In this document: positions 7,704-15,978 of the stretch, piece by piece
How positions within the stretch are numbered: position 1 is the stretch's first letter
Layout of the letters: each line of letters begins with the position of its first letter
NCBI RefSeq assembly: GCF_000518605.1
Contig: NZ_KI912459.1
Span: 161,235 to 225,234 of the forward strand
Direction: 5' to 3'
DNA length: 64,000 nucleotides
Origin: Shewanella fidelis ATCC BAA-318
Lineage (GTDB): Bacteria; Pseudomonadota; Gammaproteobacteria; Enterobacterales; Shewanellaceae
The notes under the pieces: model-generated
Database searches by the model: none
What the model was told of the DNA's origin: nothing
What the model saw: the letters and a program-made list of their open reading frames with translations, nothing else
Program-made: the position numbers and the translations under genes

Positions 7704-7748
7704 AAAAATGTACAGACACTACTTATCGTTCATGCGAATAAAAAGTAA
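7536..7748 (+). CDS. Borosin precursor peptide 2 (SonA type, different core)
   Basis: 70 aa with the same strong AAGGGA ribosome-binding site and the same leader as precursor 1 (five differences in 56 residues). The tail is KNVQTLLIVHANKK, with LLIV in place of FMIV and a basic end. This is the pattern expected when one modifying enzyme serves several substrates: the docking part is kept and the core diversifies. The full methyltransferase at 5723 would have to act in trans because the nearer copy is truncated. The TPR-GGDEF gene begins five bases past the stop, so the two are probably co-transcribed. Confidence 0.85.
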   Translation: MSKFNDFFEKLGSDAKLLEEYKQDPQGVMKANGLTDDEIQAVMSGGNDKLKSLSGGKNVQTLLIVHANKK

Positions 7749-7753
7749 TTAAA

Positions 7754-9535
7754 ATGCCAATTATCCTCTTTGTTCTTTTGTTACTATCAATATCTCCTAT
7801 TGCAGTAGCAAAAGAGGATAGCAACGAGGTTAAGCTTAACCGAATATCTCAATTTTTATCTAACTCTCCTCAACAATCAGAGTCGTTAATAAACGAACTA
7901 TTAGATGATTGGCAAACTCTTGAGAGAGAAGAACGTGCGAAGTTGATGATGTATCAATCAGTGCTTCATACTTACAATGGTGAGTATGAAGCTGCAATTG
8001 TTCTTTTAAAGAAATCTGAGAGTTTAAAACCAGATGAAGTGACCCAAATCCTTATTTATCAGTACCTAGCGACTAATTATATTGCACTTAAGCAATATCC
8101 TAAGGTTTTAGATTTAATGACTGCAAATTTAGAGCGGATAGAAAATGTTTTAGATATTGAAATAAAAATAGGAGCTTACATCCGCCTTTCCAATTTATCA
8201 CTCGAGCTTTATGCCTATGAAGAACAACGAGAGTTTGCTTTAAAAGCGATGGAGTTGAGTCAGAATAATTATGCGCAGGAGTATTGCATTGCAATGTTGT
8301 TGAGTGCTTACGCGGATCTATCTGAAGCTAAATACTCTCGAGCTAAAAAAGGTTTACTTGCTAGCAGAATTTTTGCTGACTCAAATCAAATGCCACTTAT
8401 TAGCCTAATGTCTCAAAAAGGCTTAGCATCAGTAGCTATCAACACAGAGGATTATCAGTCGGCTAAAAAATTGTTAGAGCCAGTTTTAAAGGGGTATCAA
8501 GAGTTCAATTTTCAGACTGAAATTAATCATGTAAATGCATTGCTAAGTCAAACTTATTTTGGCTTAGGTGATTATGTGCAAGCGGAATTATTTGCGACTA
8601 AGACAATGAAGCTAAATGATGAACCTAATCATATTCAAAATAAATCCATTGCATCGAAAGTATTGTCACAGCTCTATAGGGATTCAAACCAATTTAAACT
8701 TGCTTATGAATATCTTGGATTGCACCAACAATATGAAAACCAATTACTTGATGATACTAAAGCTAAAGCAAATGCCTATCAGCTCGCTAAGTTTAAACAT
8801 CAAGAGCAGGCACGCGAGATAGCCTTACTTAATCAGGAGCGTCAGTTGATGGAAACTCAAAAAGAGTTGGATCAATCAGCTCAAGCCAACAACGTTATGA
8901 TAGTCACTATGCTCGTTGGCAGCATATTTTTCCTATCGTTATTTTTGTTTTCTAGCCATAGGCAGAAACTGCGTTACCGTAAGCTCGCTTTAATCGATAG
9001 GCTAACTGGTGTTTATAACAGAGGTGCCGGACAAGATTTTGCAGAAAATGAGTTTGTACAAACCTGTTTGCGTGAGGCTCACTTTTCAGTGGTACTGTTC
9101 GATTTAGATCACTTTAAAAAGATCAATGATAGTTTCGGTCATGCAACCGGTGATTGGGCGCTAAAACATGTTATATCGGTTGTTAAGCCCCTCATTAGGG
9201 ATGGTGATATTTTTACTCGTATGGGCGGTGAAGAGTTTGCACTGTTTTTACCTTACTCAAATGAAGAAGCTGCCATTGAAATTGCAGAACGTTGCCAAAA
9301 GGCTATTGCAGCCATTGAAACCAAATACTCAGGCCATCAGTTTAGTTTGAGTGCAAGTTTTGGGGTATCGAGTAATATGGTGGATGATTTAAGCCTAGAT
9401 CCTATTTTAAAGCGGGCTGATATTGCTTTGTATGTCTCTAAAAATGCTGGTCGCAACCAAGTTACCCGATACAGTAAAGAGCTTGAAGAACAAGGCCAAA
9501 GTCAAAATGAGACTATTCAACTAGGCTTGAGTTAA
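7754..9535 (+). CDS. Exported TPR-sensor diguanylate cyclase (TPR-TM-GGDEF)
   Basis: 593 aa. A signal peptide (residues 1-19, ending AVA) leads into a periplasmic helical TPR-like domain to about 335, a coiled coil (about 335-375), one transmembrane segment (about 378-398) and a GGDEF domain. The active site GGEEF is at residues 491-495, with LIDRLTGVYNRGAG at the domain start. It should make cyclic-di-GMP in response to something bound by the periplasmic TPRs. It follows precursor 2 by five bases, and the broken relative at 6844 followed precursor 1 by nine, so the pair precursor plus TPR-GGDEF was duplicated together. This suggests the peptide and the signalling protein belong to one system. 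Confidence 0.9.
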   Translation: MPIILFVLLLLSISPIAVAKEDSNEVKLNRISQFLSNSPQQSESLINELLDDWQTLEREERAKLMMYQSVLHTYNGEYEAAIVLLKKSESLKPDEVTQILIYQYLATNYIALKQYPKVLDLMTANLERIENVLDIEIKIGAYIRLSNLSLELYAYEEQREFALKAMELSQNNYAQEYCIAMLLSAYADLSEAKYSRAKKGLLASRIFADSNQMPLISLMSQKGLASVAINTEDYQSAKKLLEPVLKGYQEFNFQTEINHVNALLSQTYFGLGDYVQAELFATKTMKLNDEPNHIQNKSIASKVLSQLYRDSNQFKLAYEYLGLHQQYENQLLDDTKAKANAYQLAKFKHQEQAREIALLNQERQLMETQKELDQSAQANNVMIVTMLVGSIFFLSLFLFSSHRQKLRYRKLALIDRLTGVYNRGAGQDFAENEFVQTCLREAHFSVVLFDLDHFKKINDSFGHATGDWALKHVISVVKPLIRDGDIFTRMGGEEFALFLPYSNEEAAIEIAERCQKAIAAIETKYSGHQFSLSASFGVSSNMVDDLSLDPILKRADIALYVSKNAGRNQVTRYSKELEEQGQSQNETIQLGLS

Positions 9536-9776
9536 TTGCAGTAATTAGCTGTTTCTCTAAAAATGTCATAATGGTCAAGCTTAACTGTTTTATAGCGTAC
9601 AGCCTTTTGGATGCCTATTATAGATGAGCAAAGCCTACCTCTTATATGCTTGCTAACGCCAATTACTCACTTCTTTTAGCTTTCTGTACAGCAGTTCAGA
9701 TCAATATGTGTTCGCTCGCTAACAAGCCGTAACCATAATGTGTGCCTCTTGCTTGTTTATATTTCGTGGTGGGATT

Positions 9777-10031
9777 ATACCAATCAGTATAAACATTTAG
9801 TCACTCAGCGAGAGTTTAGCGGTTTTGAGGCAAGGCAACGAGCGTGCTCTACGTTCAAGGTCGTTAACACAGCATCAGAATCGCTAAAACTCGCCATTCT
9901 GGAGCGTTTTTGGCTGCCTACTTCTGCGTTGATTAGCTTTATAAGGGAATAACCATTATTGCAGCTATTCGCCTTGAATTAGTTTGCCAAAAACCGCTCT
10001 GAGTTGATCAAATTCTTGTACTGATTGGTAT
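9777..10031. mobile_element. MITE-like element, full copy
   Basis: 255 bp bounded by 13-bp perfect terminal inverted repeats, ATACCAATCAGTA at 9777 and TACTGATTGGTAT ending at 10031. Internal imperfect palindromes include GAGCGTTTTTGGC against GCCAAAAACCGCTC. It encodes nothing convincing. A shortened relative is at 48426-48580 and a short one with the same ends at 46994-47103. Probably moved in trans by a transposase elsewhere in the genome. Confidence 0.75.
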
Positions 10032-10822
10032 TATATGTTCAAACGTACTTTTATCAGGCATTAATATAGCCGCAACAATCCTTAGTTAATTTACTAGAGT
10101 CTTAGTCGCAGAATTGCTTAGTGAACCGCAAAAAATCCCGATTTATTAATTAAATTGAAAATAAATTGCTGTTTAACCAATGTTTTTTTGAATTTTAGTC
10201 ATCTATTATCACTGCCTTTTTATCTTGCTATGTACACAAGTTAACTTACTTTTACGTTAAGGTAAGATTTAAACGGTTGTTTAAATTCTGGGTTGCTTTC
10301 AATACTTTTAACTTGCTGTTTTTAATTGTTTTTAGTGGCTTACTTGTTCGTTAGTTGTAAACAAAGCTGCCAAAGCGTCATTATTGGTACTCAAATAAGT
10401 GTTGTAAACAAAATGTTGCAGCGTGTTATTTTATAACGAAAGCAAGTTCAATGCAGCATCCTTGGTCAATTTGTCAGACTAATTTTTCTCACAATGTAGC
10501 TCTTACCTTTTGCTTTTTAATTAATCTCTTATTAATCAAAGTATTGAATTGTTTATCTTGAGTTGTTTTTAACTGGTAATAGCTAGGTTTAGTGCTGCTT
10601 TTTTGGTTTTTGCTGTTTGCTGCAAACTTGCAACTCATTCTTTTAATCCGTAGTTTTTGTGGTAAATCAACATTCGCTAAAACACAAATAACCGCAGGTT
10701 GGTACCTTTAATCGTCTAAAACCAGTTTTTAGATGTATTGAGAGTAATTCATGATGATCTCGTACCGCTGCGTTATTTGATGCGTAGTTATGTTGAAGAC
10801 TGTTTAGTTTTAGGAGATATAA
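10032..10822. other. Long gene-free leader of the malate-synthase-like gene
   Basis: About 790 T-rich bases without a convincing ORF. The 12-mer GTTGTAAACAAA occurs twice, at 10354-10365 and 10401-10412, and its core TTGT-AA-ACAA is palindromic, so it may be a repressor or activator site. No promoter could be fixed with confidence. Confidence 0.4.
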
Positions 10823-12088
10823 ATGACACAGTTAGCAGCAGAGTTATATGAAGCAGACACAATTACGCCACCTAAAGCTAATGCGATAAGCCGAGCTGAG
10901 CAATCAACACAAACGTCTGTGAGTAGTTTGGTCTTTAGTCGAGATGCAGGCCCTAGCCAGCAAGCGCTATTAACCGATGGCGTTAAGTGCTTGCTCAAAG
11001 GGCTTAGTAAACAGTTTGCTCCGCAAGTGAAACAGTTGCTTACGCTTCGAAAACACAAGCATCAACATGCGGCATCAGAAGCAAGTTTGGATTTCTTGGC
11101 TGAGACTACAGCCATTCGTAATGGTGATTGGCAGATCCGTTCTATTTCTGAGGAGCTGCAAGATCGACGGGTTGAATTGGGATCGCCTATTAGCATAACT
11201 AGCACCTCAGGTGCGCAAGGTAAGACTGGAGAGTTTGGCGACGGTCAAAGTTGGAATGAAATTATCCAAGCTCATACATATTTAAGAAGTTTAGTTAGTC
11301 GTAGTTTAGACAGTAACGTTGAGGAGCCATTAGGCAATAAGGTTAGTGCTTTTACATGCAAAGTGAGTCACCTAGATCTTTATCTGCAACATGTTGAATA
11401 TGATGGTAACGCTATTCCTGCTGCCTTATTTGATTTCTGTGTGTATTTTTATAGCAATTATCGCCAGTTATTGAGTAATGGGTTCGCACCGCATTTTTAT
11501 ATTCCACGTATAGAAAATCACTTGGAAGCTCGATGGTGGGCAAGTGTGTTTGCTTTTGTAGAAGCACGGTTTTGTTTACAACCGGGAGCAATCAAGTGTA
11601 CCTGTGGCATTGAAACAATAGCAGCTGCATTTGAAATGGATGAGATCTTATATGAATTACGCTCCAATATCGTGGCACTCAGCTGCGGTGATCTCGATAC
11701 AAAAACTAAGGCTGCTGAACAGCAAATGTCATCACAATTGAATGACTGCCGTTTTAACTCAAGTGATAAATCCCTAACAGCATATGCTCGTTTGTTAATT
11801 AAAACATGTCATAAGCGTGGTGCGTTGGCCTTAGTTGATATGGAGTCCGGCTGGTTGGTAGAACAAGCTACTGTCGACGAACAGGCGTTGAATAAGCTGA
11901 CAAGCCATCTTGAGTTAGCTGCTCGTAGCGGATTTGATGGGGTCCAGATCAGTAATATGCAACTTGCAGAGCCTGCGGTGTCTATATTTAACCGCTTTAT
12001 AGGCGTTGATAATAACAACCAACTGCATATTACTCGTGATGTTGATGCGCCTATCCATGCTAAGGAGTTATTAGCGTCAATAGTTTAA
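10823..12088 (+). CDS. Malate-synthase-A-like protein, apparently catalytically dead
   Basis: 421 aa against about 530 for malate synthase A (AceB). Family identity is clear: QDRRVELGSP near residue 115, AIPAALFDFCVYFYSNYRQLL, FYIPRIENHLEARWW, IETIAAAFEMDEILYELR, and LLIKTCHKRGA. But the FMADFEDA segment is replaced by a serine- and glycine-rich stretch, the RVRGLHLPE motif with the catalytic Arg reads KVSHLDLYL, CGRWDY reads CGDLDT, and the protein ends right after the segment equivalent to ITADQLL. So the C-terminal domain with the catalytic Asp is missing. The ORF is intact with a good AGGAGA site, so it is probably expressed. A pseudoenzyme or an early stage of decay are both possible. 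No isocitrate lyase gene (aceA) follows. Confidence 0.85.
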   Translation: MTQLAAELYEADTITPPKANAISRAEQSTQTSVSSLVFSRDAGPSQQALLTDGVKCLLKGLSKQFAPQVKQLLTLRKHKHQHAASEASLDFLAETTAIRNGDWQIRSISEELQDRRVELGSPISITSTSGAQGKTGEFGDGQSWNEIIQAHTYLRSLVSRSLDSNVEEPLGNKVSAFTCKVSHLDLYLQHVEYDGNAIPAALFDFCVYFYSNYRQLLSNGFAPHFYIPRIENHLEARWWASVFAFVEARFCLQPGAIKCTCGIETIAAAFEMDEILYELRSNIVALSCGDLDTKTKAAEQQMSSQLNDCRFNSSDKSLTAYARLLIKTCHKRGALALVDMESGWLVEQATVDEQALNKLTSHLELAARSGFDGVQISNMQLAEPAVSIFNRFIGVDNNNQLHITRDVDAPIHAKELLASIV

Positions 12089-12177
12089 TTTAAAGCTTAG
12101 TTGACGGCGAGTTGCTGTTTAGCCATGGCAGTCACGATAGGCAAAAAAGTTTGGCTACTTTTTTGTAGCTTGTGTCC

Positions 12178-12216
12178 CCCGCACGGTAACCCTACGTGCC
12201 GTGCGGGTTTTTATTT
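12178..12216 (+). terminator. Terminator after the malate-synthase-like gene
   Basis: 9-bp GC-rich stem CCCGCACGG with CCGTGCGGG, 12-nt loop, then TTTTTATTT. Confidence 0.9.
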
Positions 12217-12295
12217 ACGATTGGTTTTCCTACCATTAACTTGCTTGTGATTAGCGACTCTTCGGAATCGCATTTTTTTATCTAAAGCAAATAGA

Positions 12296-12793
12296 TTATT
12301 TACTCGCTTGCATAATCTGCTGCGTAATTGACTTAGCTATTTTGTTGGGAATAGGAAAACTCAGATGATATTGGGCAATCTTCCAACCCTCGGAAGTTTT
12401 TATTAATGTGCCTGTTCCACGGCTCACTCCGTAGGAGGGGCTAGATAGCACTTCATCAAACCAGATGACTTCGCCGCGCTGAGTCATTTTTCGAGTGGTT
12501 AAATCATAACGCCAACCTTTGGTTGGACGGGCATATTGCTCAAACTGCTTTTTTGTCCAATGTTCGTTTACATCTGTCCCAATAAATATGCCGTCCTCTG
12601 TGTATAACGAGAAGTAATTATCCCAATCTGCAATAGATGAGTATTGATTTAGTGCATCTAACACCTTAGCAGCCTGCTGTTGCTCTTGGGTAAGTTCATT
12701 GGCCCTTAATGTATGGCTACTTAGGGTACAGAATAGTAATAACGTGAGGGTTGTCGCTTTGCTGAATAACGGAGTTAAGTTTATTTTGAACAT
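12296..12793 (-). CDS. Exported SnoaL-like (NTF2-fold) protein
   Basis: 165 aa with a signal peptide (hydrophobic TLTLLLFCTLSSHTLRA, cleavage about residue 31). The rest fits the SnoaL/DUF4440 cone-shaped fold: an N-terminal helix (QQQAAKVLDALNQYSSIADWDNYFSLYTEDGIFIGTD cut into helix and strand), then RGTGTLIKTSEGWKIAQYHLSFPIPN, the typical last strands. Family members are varied enzymes and binding proteins, so substrate and role are unknown. It stands alone between the malate-synthase-like gene and mtfA. Confidence 0.8.
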   Translation of the reverse strand: MFKINLTPLFSKATTLTLLLFCTLSSHTLRANELTQEQQQAAKVLDALNQYSSIADWDNYFSLYTEDGIFIGTDVNEHWTKKQFEQYARPTKGWRYDLTTRKMTQRGEVIWFDEVLSSPSYGVSRGTGTLIKTSEGWKIAQYHLSFPIPNKIAKSITQQIMQASK

Positions 12794-12854
12794 TAGTTTT
12801 TCCTTTGTAATTTGAGTTTGTCGAGTAACTTAATGGTTCTTATACTAATTGGTA

Positions 12855-13679
12855 TTATTGCCAGTTTACGGGATCCAGTTGATAAAAGGAGCTTAGTTCA
12901 GCATATAGTGCAGGGTGGCTATATTTAAACTCGTGTGGTTGCTCGAAAAATACCTCGCTGATCACTGCAAAAAACTCTGCCGGGTTAGTGGCACCGTAGT
13001 AGCTAAAGAGCGAGTACTCCCCTCGTTGAGCAGCACTAACGAGAACTTGGTATTCTTGCATCAACACCGTAGACCAAGATTGGTAATCAGCGCTAGTTTT
13101 CAAGATAGGTGCGCCGTTAGCATTTCCGTCTTCTTGATCTAGTTGATGGGCAAATTCATGAATAACAACATTGCTGCCATCATTTGGGACAGCAGCGTCA
13201 TGCTTGGTTGTTTGCCATGATAAAATCACTCTGCCATTTTGCCAGGATTCTCCAGCAAGCACTCGGCGTTGTTCTGAGACGACACCTGCGCCATGTTGTT
13301 GCTGATTTTCTACGATGAAGGCTGAGGGATAAATCAGGATCTCTTTTAAACTAGGGTAAAAATTTGTTTGTCGATTAAGTAAGAGTAAGCACGCTTGAGC
13401 AGCGACAGTGACTCTAATCTCATCTGTTATCTCTAATCCATCACAACCCACAAAACGCTTTTCTGCGATAAATACTTGAATGTGCTTTTTGAGTTGTAGC
13501 TGTAAATCTGCAGGCAACATTCTAAAAAAAGGGATTCGGCGTTTTAATATTTCGCGCCATTGATGGGGAAAAGGTTGTTTGCTGATGGCACGGCGTCGCT
13601 GCTTAGCACGCCAGTTAGCACTGGCGATCCAAGTAATTGCTGCGCCACTTAGCAGCAATATGAGTGCAATTGCGATCAT
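12855..13679 (-). CDS. mtfA: MtfA family zinc peptidase
   Basis: 274 aa, the usual length for MtfA (Mlc titration factor A). It carries the HEFAH zinc-binding motif followed by QLDQEDG near residues 169-180, and the family segments GCDGLEITDEIRVTVAAQACLL in the first half and GATNPAEFFAVISEVFFEQP near the end with the third ligand. In E. coli MtfA binds the repressor Mlc and has aminopeptidase activity. Unlike the E. coli protein, this one starts with a hydrophobic stretch (about residues 2-20) that could anchor it in the membrane, common in other proteobacteria. Confidence 0.92.
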   Translation of the reverse strand: MIAIALILLLSGAAITWIASANWRAKQRRRAISKQPFPHQWREILKRRIPFFRMLPADLQLQLKKHIQVFIAEKRFVGCDGLEITDEIRVTVAAQACLLLLNRQTNFYPSLKEILIYPSAFIVENQQQHGAGVVSEQRRVLAGESWQNGRVILSWQTTKHDAAVPNDGSNVVIHEFAHQLDQEDGNANGAPILKTSADYQSWSTVLMQEYQVLVSAAQRGEYSLFSYYGATNPAEFFAVISEVFFEQPHEFKYSHPALYAELSSFYQLDPVNWQ

Positions 13680-13898
13680 ATCTTCCCTTTTTTAATCCAT
13701 GTTATTAGTTTTATATGTGGTGTGATGTGCAATTTTCAACCGTAGATGCACGTATACTCTGATAAGGCTTAGCTGAGGTGATCATAAAATAGTGTGATGT
13801 TATGGCGATAGAAGAGAGGGCGACAGTAAAAAAATGCTGACAGCGTAATACTTCAAAAAGCGTTGCAACTACTGTCAGCCAAGGTTGGGACGGGAGGG

Positions 13899-14327
13899 TT
13901 ATTCAACGATAATACTTTGCTCCTTTTGTTTTCGTTGCTCTGCCGTTAGGTTAAAGTGATGTTCAATTAAGAAACGAATTAACTTTGATTTAGCCACATC
14001 ACAATCATTTGCAAGTGTGGCTAAATGAGCGATGGCAGACTCGGTTAAGGTGAATGTTGCTTTTCTAACAGGAGCATCGCCCTTTTTTATAGTGACTACC
14101 TGGTTCTTTGGTGTTTCAGTTATTGTGGAGTCATCTATTGCTGCAGTGAACGCTAGGTCAGTCAGCCTATTTTGCTCAGAGGTTAACATTTGTTGACCAA
14201 GCGCATAGCGATTCGCGTCGTCTATAAAGTCGTCAACCAAAGCATCTAGCGTTAATTGTTGAACGCGAGAGTGACTGACCGAAGTGCTAGACTGCGTAGA
14301 GCTTTTCTTGAGATCTGCCAGACCCAT
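13899..14327 (-). CDS. Ribbon-helix-helix partner of ParA (ParB-like)
   Basis: 142 aa from the ATG at 14327, chosen because AGAGG lies six bases upstream; a GTG at 14333 is the alternative. The C-terminal 50 residues (KATFTLTESAIAHLATLANDCDVAKSKLIRFLIEHH) look like a ribbon-helix-helix or CopG-like DNA-binding domain. The N-terminal half is polar and rich in Ser, Thr and Asp, perhaps the part that touches ParA. It overlaps the end of the upstream parA gene by about 40 bases, so the two are coupled. By analogy with small plasmid partition systems it is the centromere-binding partner, but its function on the chromosome is unknown. Confidence 0.7.
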   Translation of the reverse strand: MGLADLKKSSTQSSTSVSHSRVQQLTLDALVDDFIDDANRYALGQQMLTSEQNRLTDLAFTAAIDDSTITETPKNQVVTIKKGDAPVRKATFTLTESAIAHLATLANDCDVAKSKLIRFLIEHHFNLTAEQRKQKEQSIIVE

Positions 14328-15030
14328 AGTCACCTCTCATCTTTTTCATATGTTTTTCAGCAAGGCGATTGCGGATCTCTGTTGAATTGCTTGCCTGAAG
14401 CATTTCACAAGCTATACCTCTGATCTCATTTGCAGCCTTCCCTTTAGGTTCGATCTCTAGCACAGATAAACCAGACTCTTCACTGTCATCATAGATATTG
14501 CGGCTATAAGTAATAGCGTCTAACACATTGATGTCATAGGTTCTGCAGACTTCTTTTGCTTCAAATATTCGACTTGCTTGGTTGGGCAGGCTAGGGCACT
14601 GGGTGATAACAAAACTAGCACGCATTTTGGGGTTAATCATCATGCAGGTGGCAACGATATCATCCATATGGCTAACGGTTTTTAAATCTCTACGCTTAGG
14701 GCGAAGTGGCATCAATACATGGGATGCAACTGACATGGTTGCGCGTAACGCCAAGTTGTCTTGGCCGCCGCAATCCACAATCACATAGTCATAATGTTGT
14801 TCGAGACTTAGCAGGTCATTACGGATTTTTCCATACAGCTGGACGCAGTTGATACTTGGTAAGTCAGCATTGTTATTGCGAGCATGGATCCAGTCAGAGG
14901 TTGTGCGTTGAGGGTCGCAATCGACCATGATAACTGAAGCGTGACACTCTGCTGTGAGAAACACGGCTATGTTTTGGGCAAGGCAGCTTTTGCCGCTACC
15001 GCCTTTTTCGCCACCAACGAGTATGATCAT
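14287..15030 (-). CDS. ParA/MinD-type ATPase
   Basis: 247 aa from the ATG at 15030, which has AAGGAAG just upstream; the frame stays open to 15300 but that part is low-complexity and lacks domain features. The protein starts with the deviant Walker A motif GGEKGGSGKS, then VIMVDCDPQRTTSDW and YDYVIVDCGGQDN (Walker A' and B). It lacks an N-terminal HTH, as in small type Ib partition ATPases. With the ribbon-helix-helix gene it forms a par-like pair with no plasmid genes nearby. It could be a plasmid relic or a chromosomal positioning system. Confidence 0.9.
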   Translation of the reverse strand: MIILVGGEKGGSGKSCLAQNIAVFLTAECHASVIMVDCDPQRTTSDWIHARNNNADLPSINCVQLYGKIRNDLLSLEQHYDYVIVDCGGQDNLALRATMSVASHVLMPLRPKRRDLKTVSHMDDIVATCMMINPKMRASFVITQCPSLPNQASRIFEAKEVCRTYDINVLDAITYSRNIYDDSEESGLSVLEIEPKGKAANEIRGIACEMLQASNSTEIRNRLAEKHMKKMRGDYGSGRSQEKLYAV

Positions 15031-15584
15031 ATAGTCTTCCTTTTGCACGCGGTTATTTTTAATTTTTATCATATGAATTAAGGGCAACAGAGTGCGTACT
15101 CGTCTAGTCAGGTGGGGATAACCTATATGCCAAACTAAATCTAAACTGTCACAGTAATTTAATCTAGGTTGATAAATTAAGTTCGTCAACGGTATGATTT
15201 TTGGCGTATTTGTAGAGTATTGACTGGCGTTATTTTGTTGACGTTTAGGCTGTTTTTGTTGGTTTTTTGACGCCTTTTTGTGCAGCTTTAGTTGGTTCAT
15301 TTTATTGTCAATATAATTAATGCCTTAAGCTATTTTTTCTCGATAAAAAGACGCTAATTCAGGGGGGGACATTGCAATAAGAAAGGTCACTTCAATAATT
15401 TTATTAGGTTTTGGTTATGTTAAAACGTTTACTTATAGACAAAAAATATATCTGTTTTGTGGTTTATTAAACCTTAGCTGAACCATTCTGCTTCGCTGCC
15501 GTGCTATGAAGCAGCACAATTGAGGCAAGGCTGATACAATTAGCGTTCTGCTCGAGAGCGTTTGCATACTAAGGCTTATTAATA
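15031..15584. other. Gene-free stretch upstream of parA-like and DUF3820 genes
   Basis: About 550 bases between divergent genes. It must hold promoters for both. An in-frame extension of the ParA frame to 15300 is rejected for low complexity and lack of a ribosome-binding site. No par-site iteron cluster was obvious by eye. Confidence 0.45.
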
Positions 15585-15809
15585 ATGGATGAACAACTTT
15601 TACTAGAAGCGATTACCCAAAAAATGCCATTTGGAAAATATGCTGGGCGACGGTTACTTGAACTGCCAGAACCTTATCTTGTTTGGTTTCATTCAAAGGG
15701 GTTTCCAGAAGGCAAGTTAGGTCAGCAATTAGCGTTAATGTATGAAGTTAAACTAAATGGTTTAGAGGGCATGTTACAGCCTATCCTTGATGAAGCTAAA
15801 CGCTCGTGA
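15585..15809 (+). CDS. DUF3820 family small protein
   Basis: 74 aa. The segment MPFGKYAGRRLLELPEPYLVWF at residues 14-35 is the DUF3820 hallmark, followed by KGFPEGKLGQQLALMYEVKLNGLE. Proteins of this family are annotated as putative quorum-sensing-regulated factors; similar modules occur at the ends of some exonucleases. No function can be assigned. It stands alone with no clear operon partner. Confidence 0.85.
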   Translation: MDEQLLLEAITQKMPFGKYAGRRLLELPEPYLVWFHSKGFPEGKLGQQLALMYEVKLNGLEGMLQPILDEAKRS

Positions 15810-15978
15810 GTGATGATTAACTTAACAAAAATTAAGCTGTAATTTATAAAGTTCCGTGCTAGGTGAATAAATATTTGGTTCTGAGAGTTGGATCTAATAG
15901 TTGGGACTAATTAGAGATTTATAATCAATTGCATGCTTTAATAATGACGAATTGATAACTTTTTAAAGGAAACGTCCG

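Noticed and set aside
9740..9952. 70-codon ORF
   Set aside because: Most of it lies inside the MITE-like element, and the shortened relative at 48426 does not keep the frame.
12841..12857. TACTAATTGGTATTAT, a single MITE-like end
   Set aside because: No partner end or internal match nearby, so not listed as an element.
13834..13878. GCTGACAG/CTGTCAGC inverted repeat after the ribbon-helix-helix gene
   Set aside because: Loop too long and no T run, so not called a terminator.
15031..15300. N-terminal extension of the ParA frame
   Set aside because: Low-complexity and basic, no family features. The ATG at 15030 has a strong ribosome-binding site and gives the normal ParA N-terminus.
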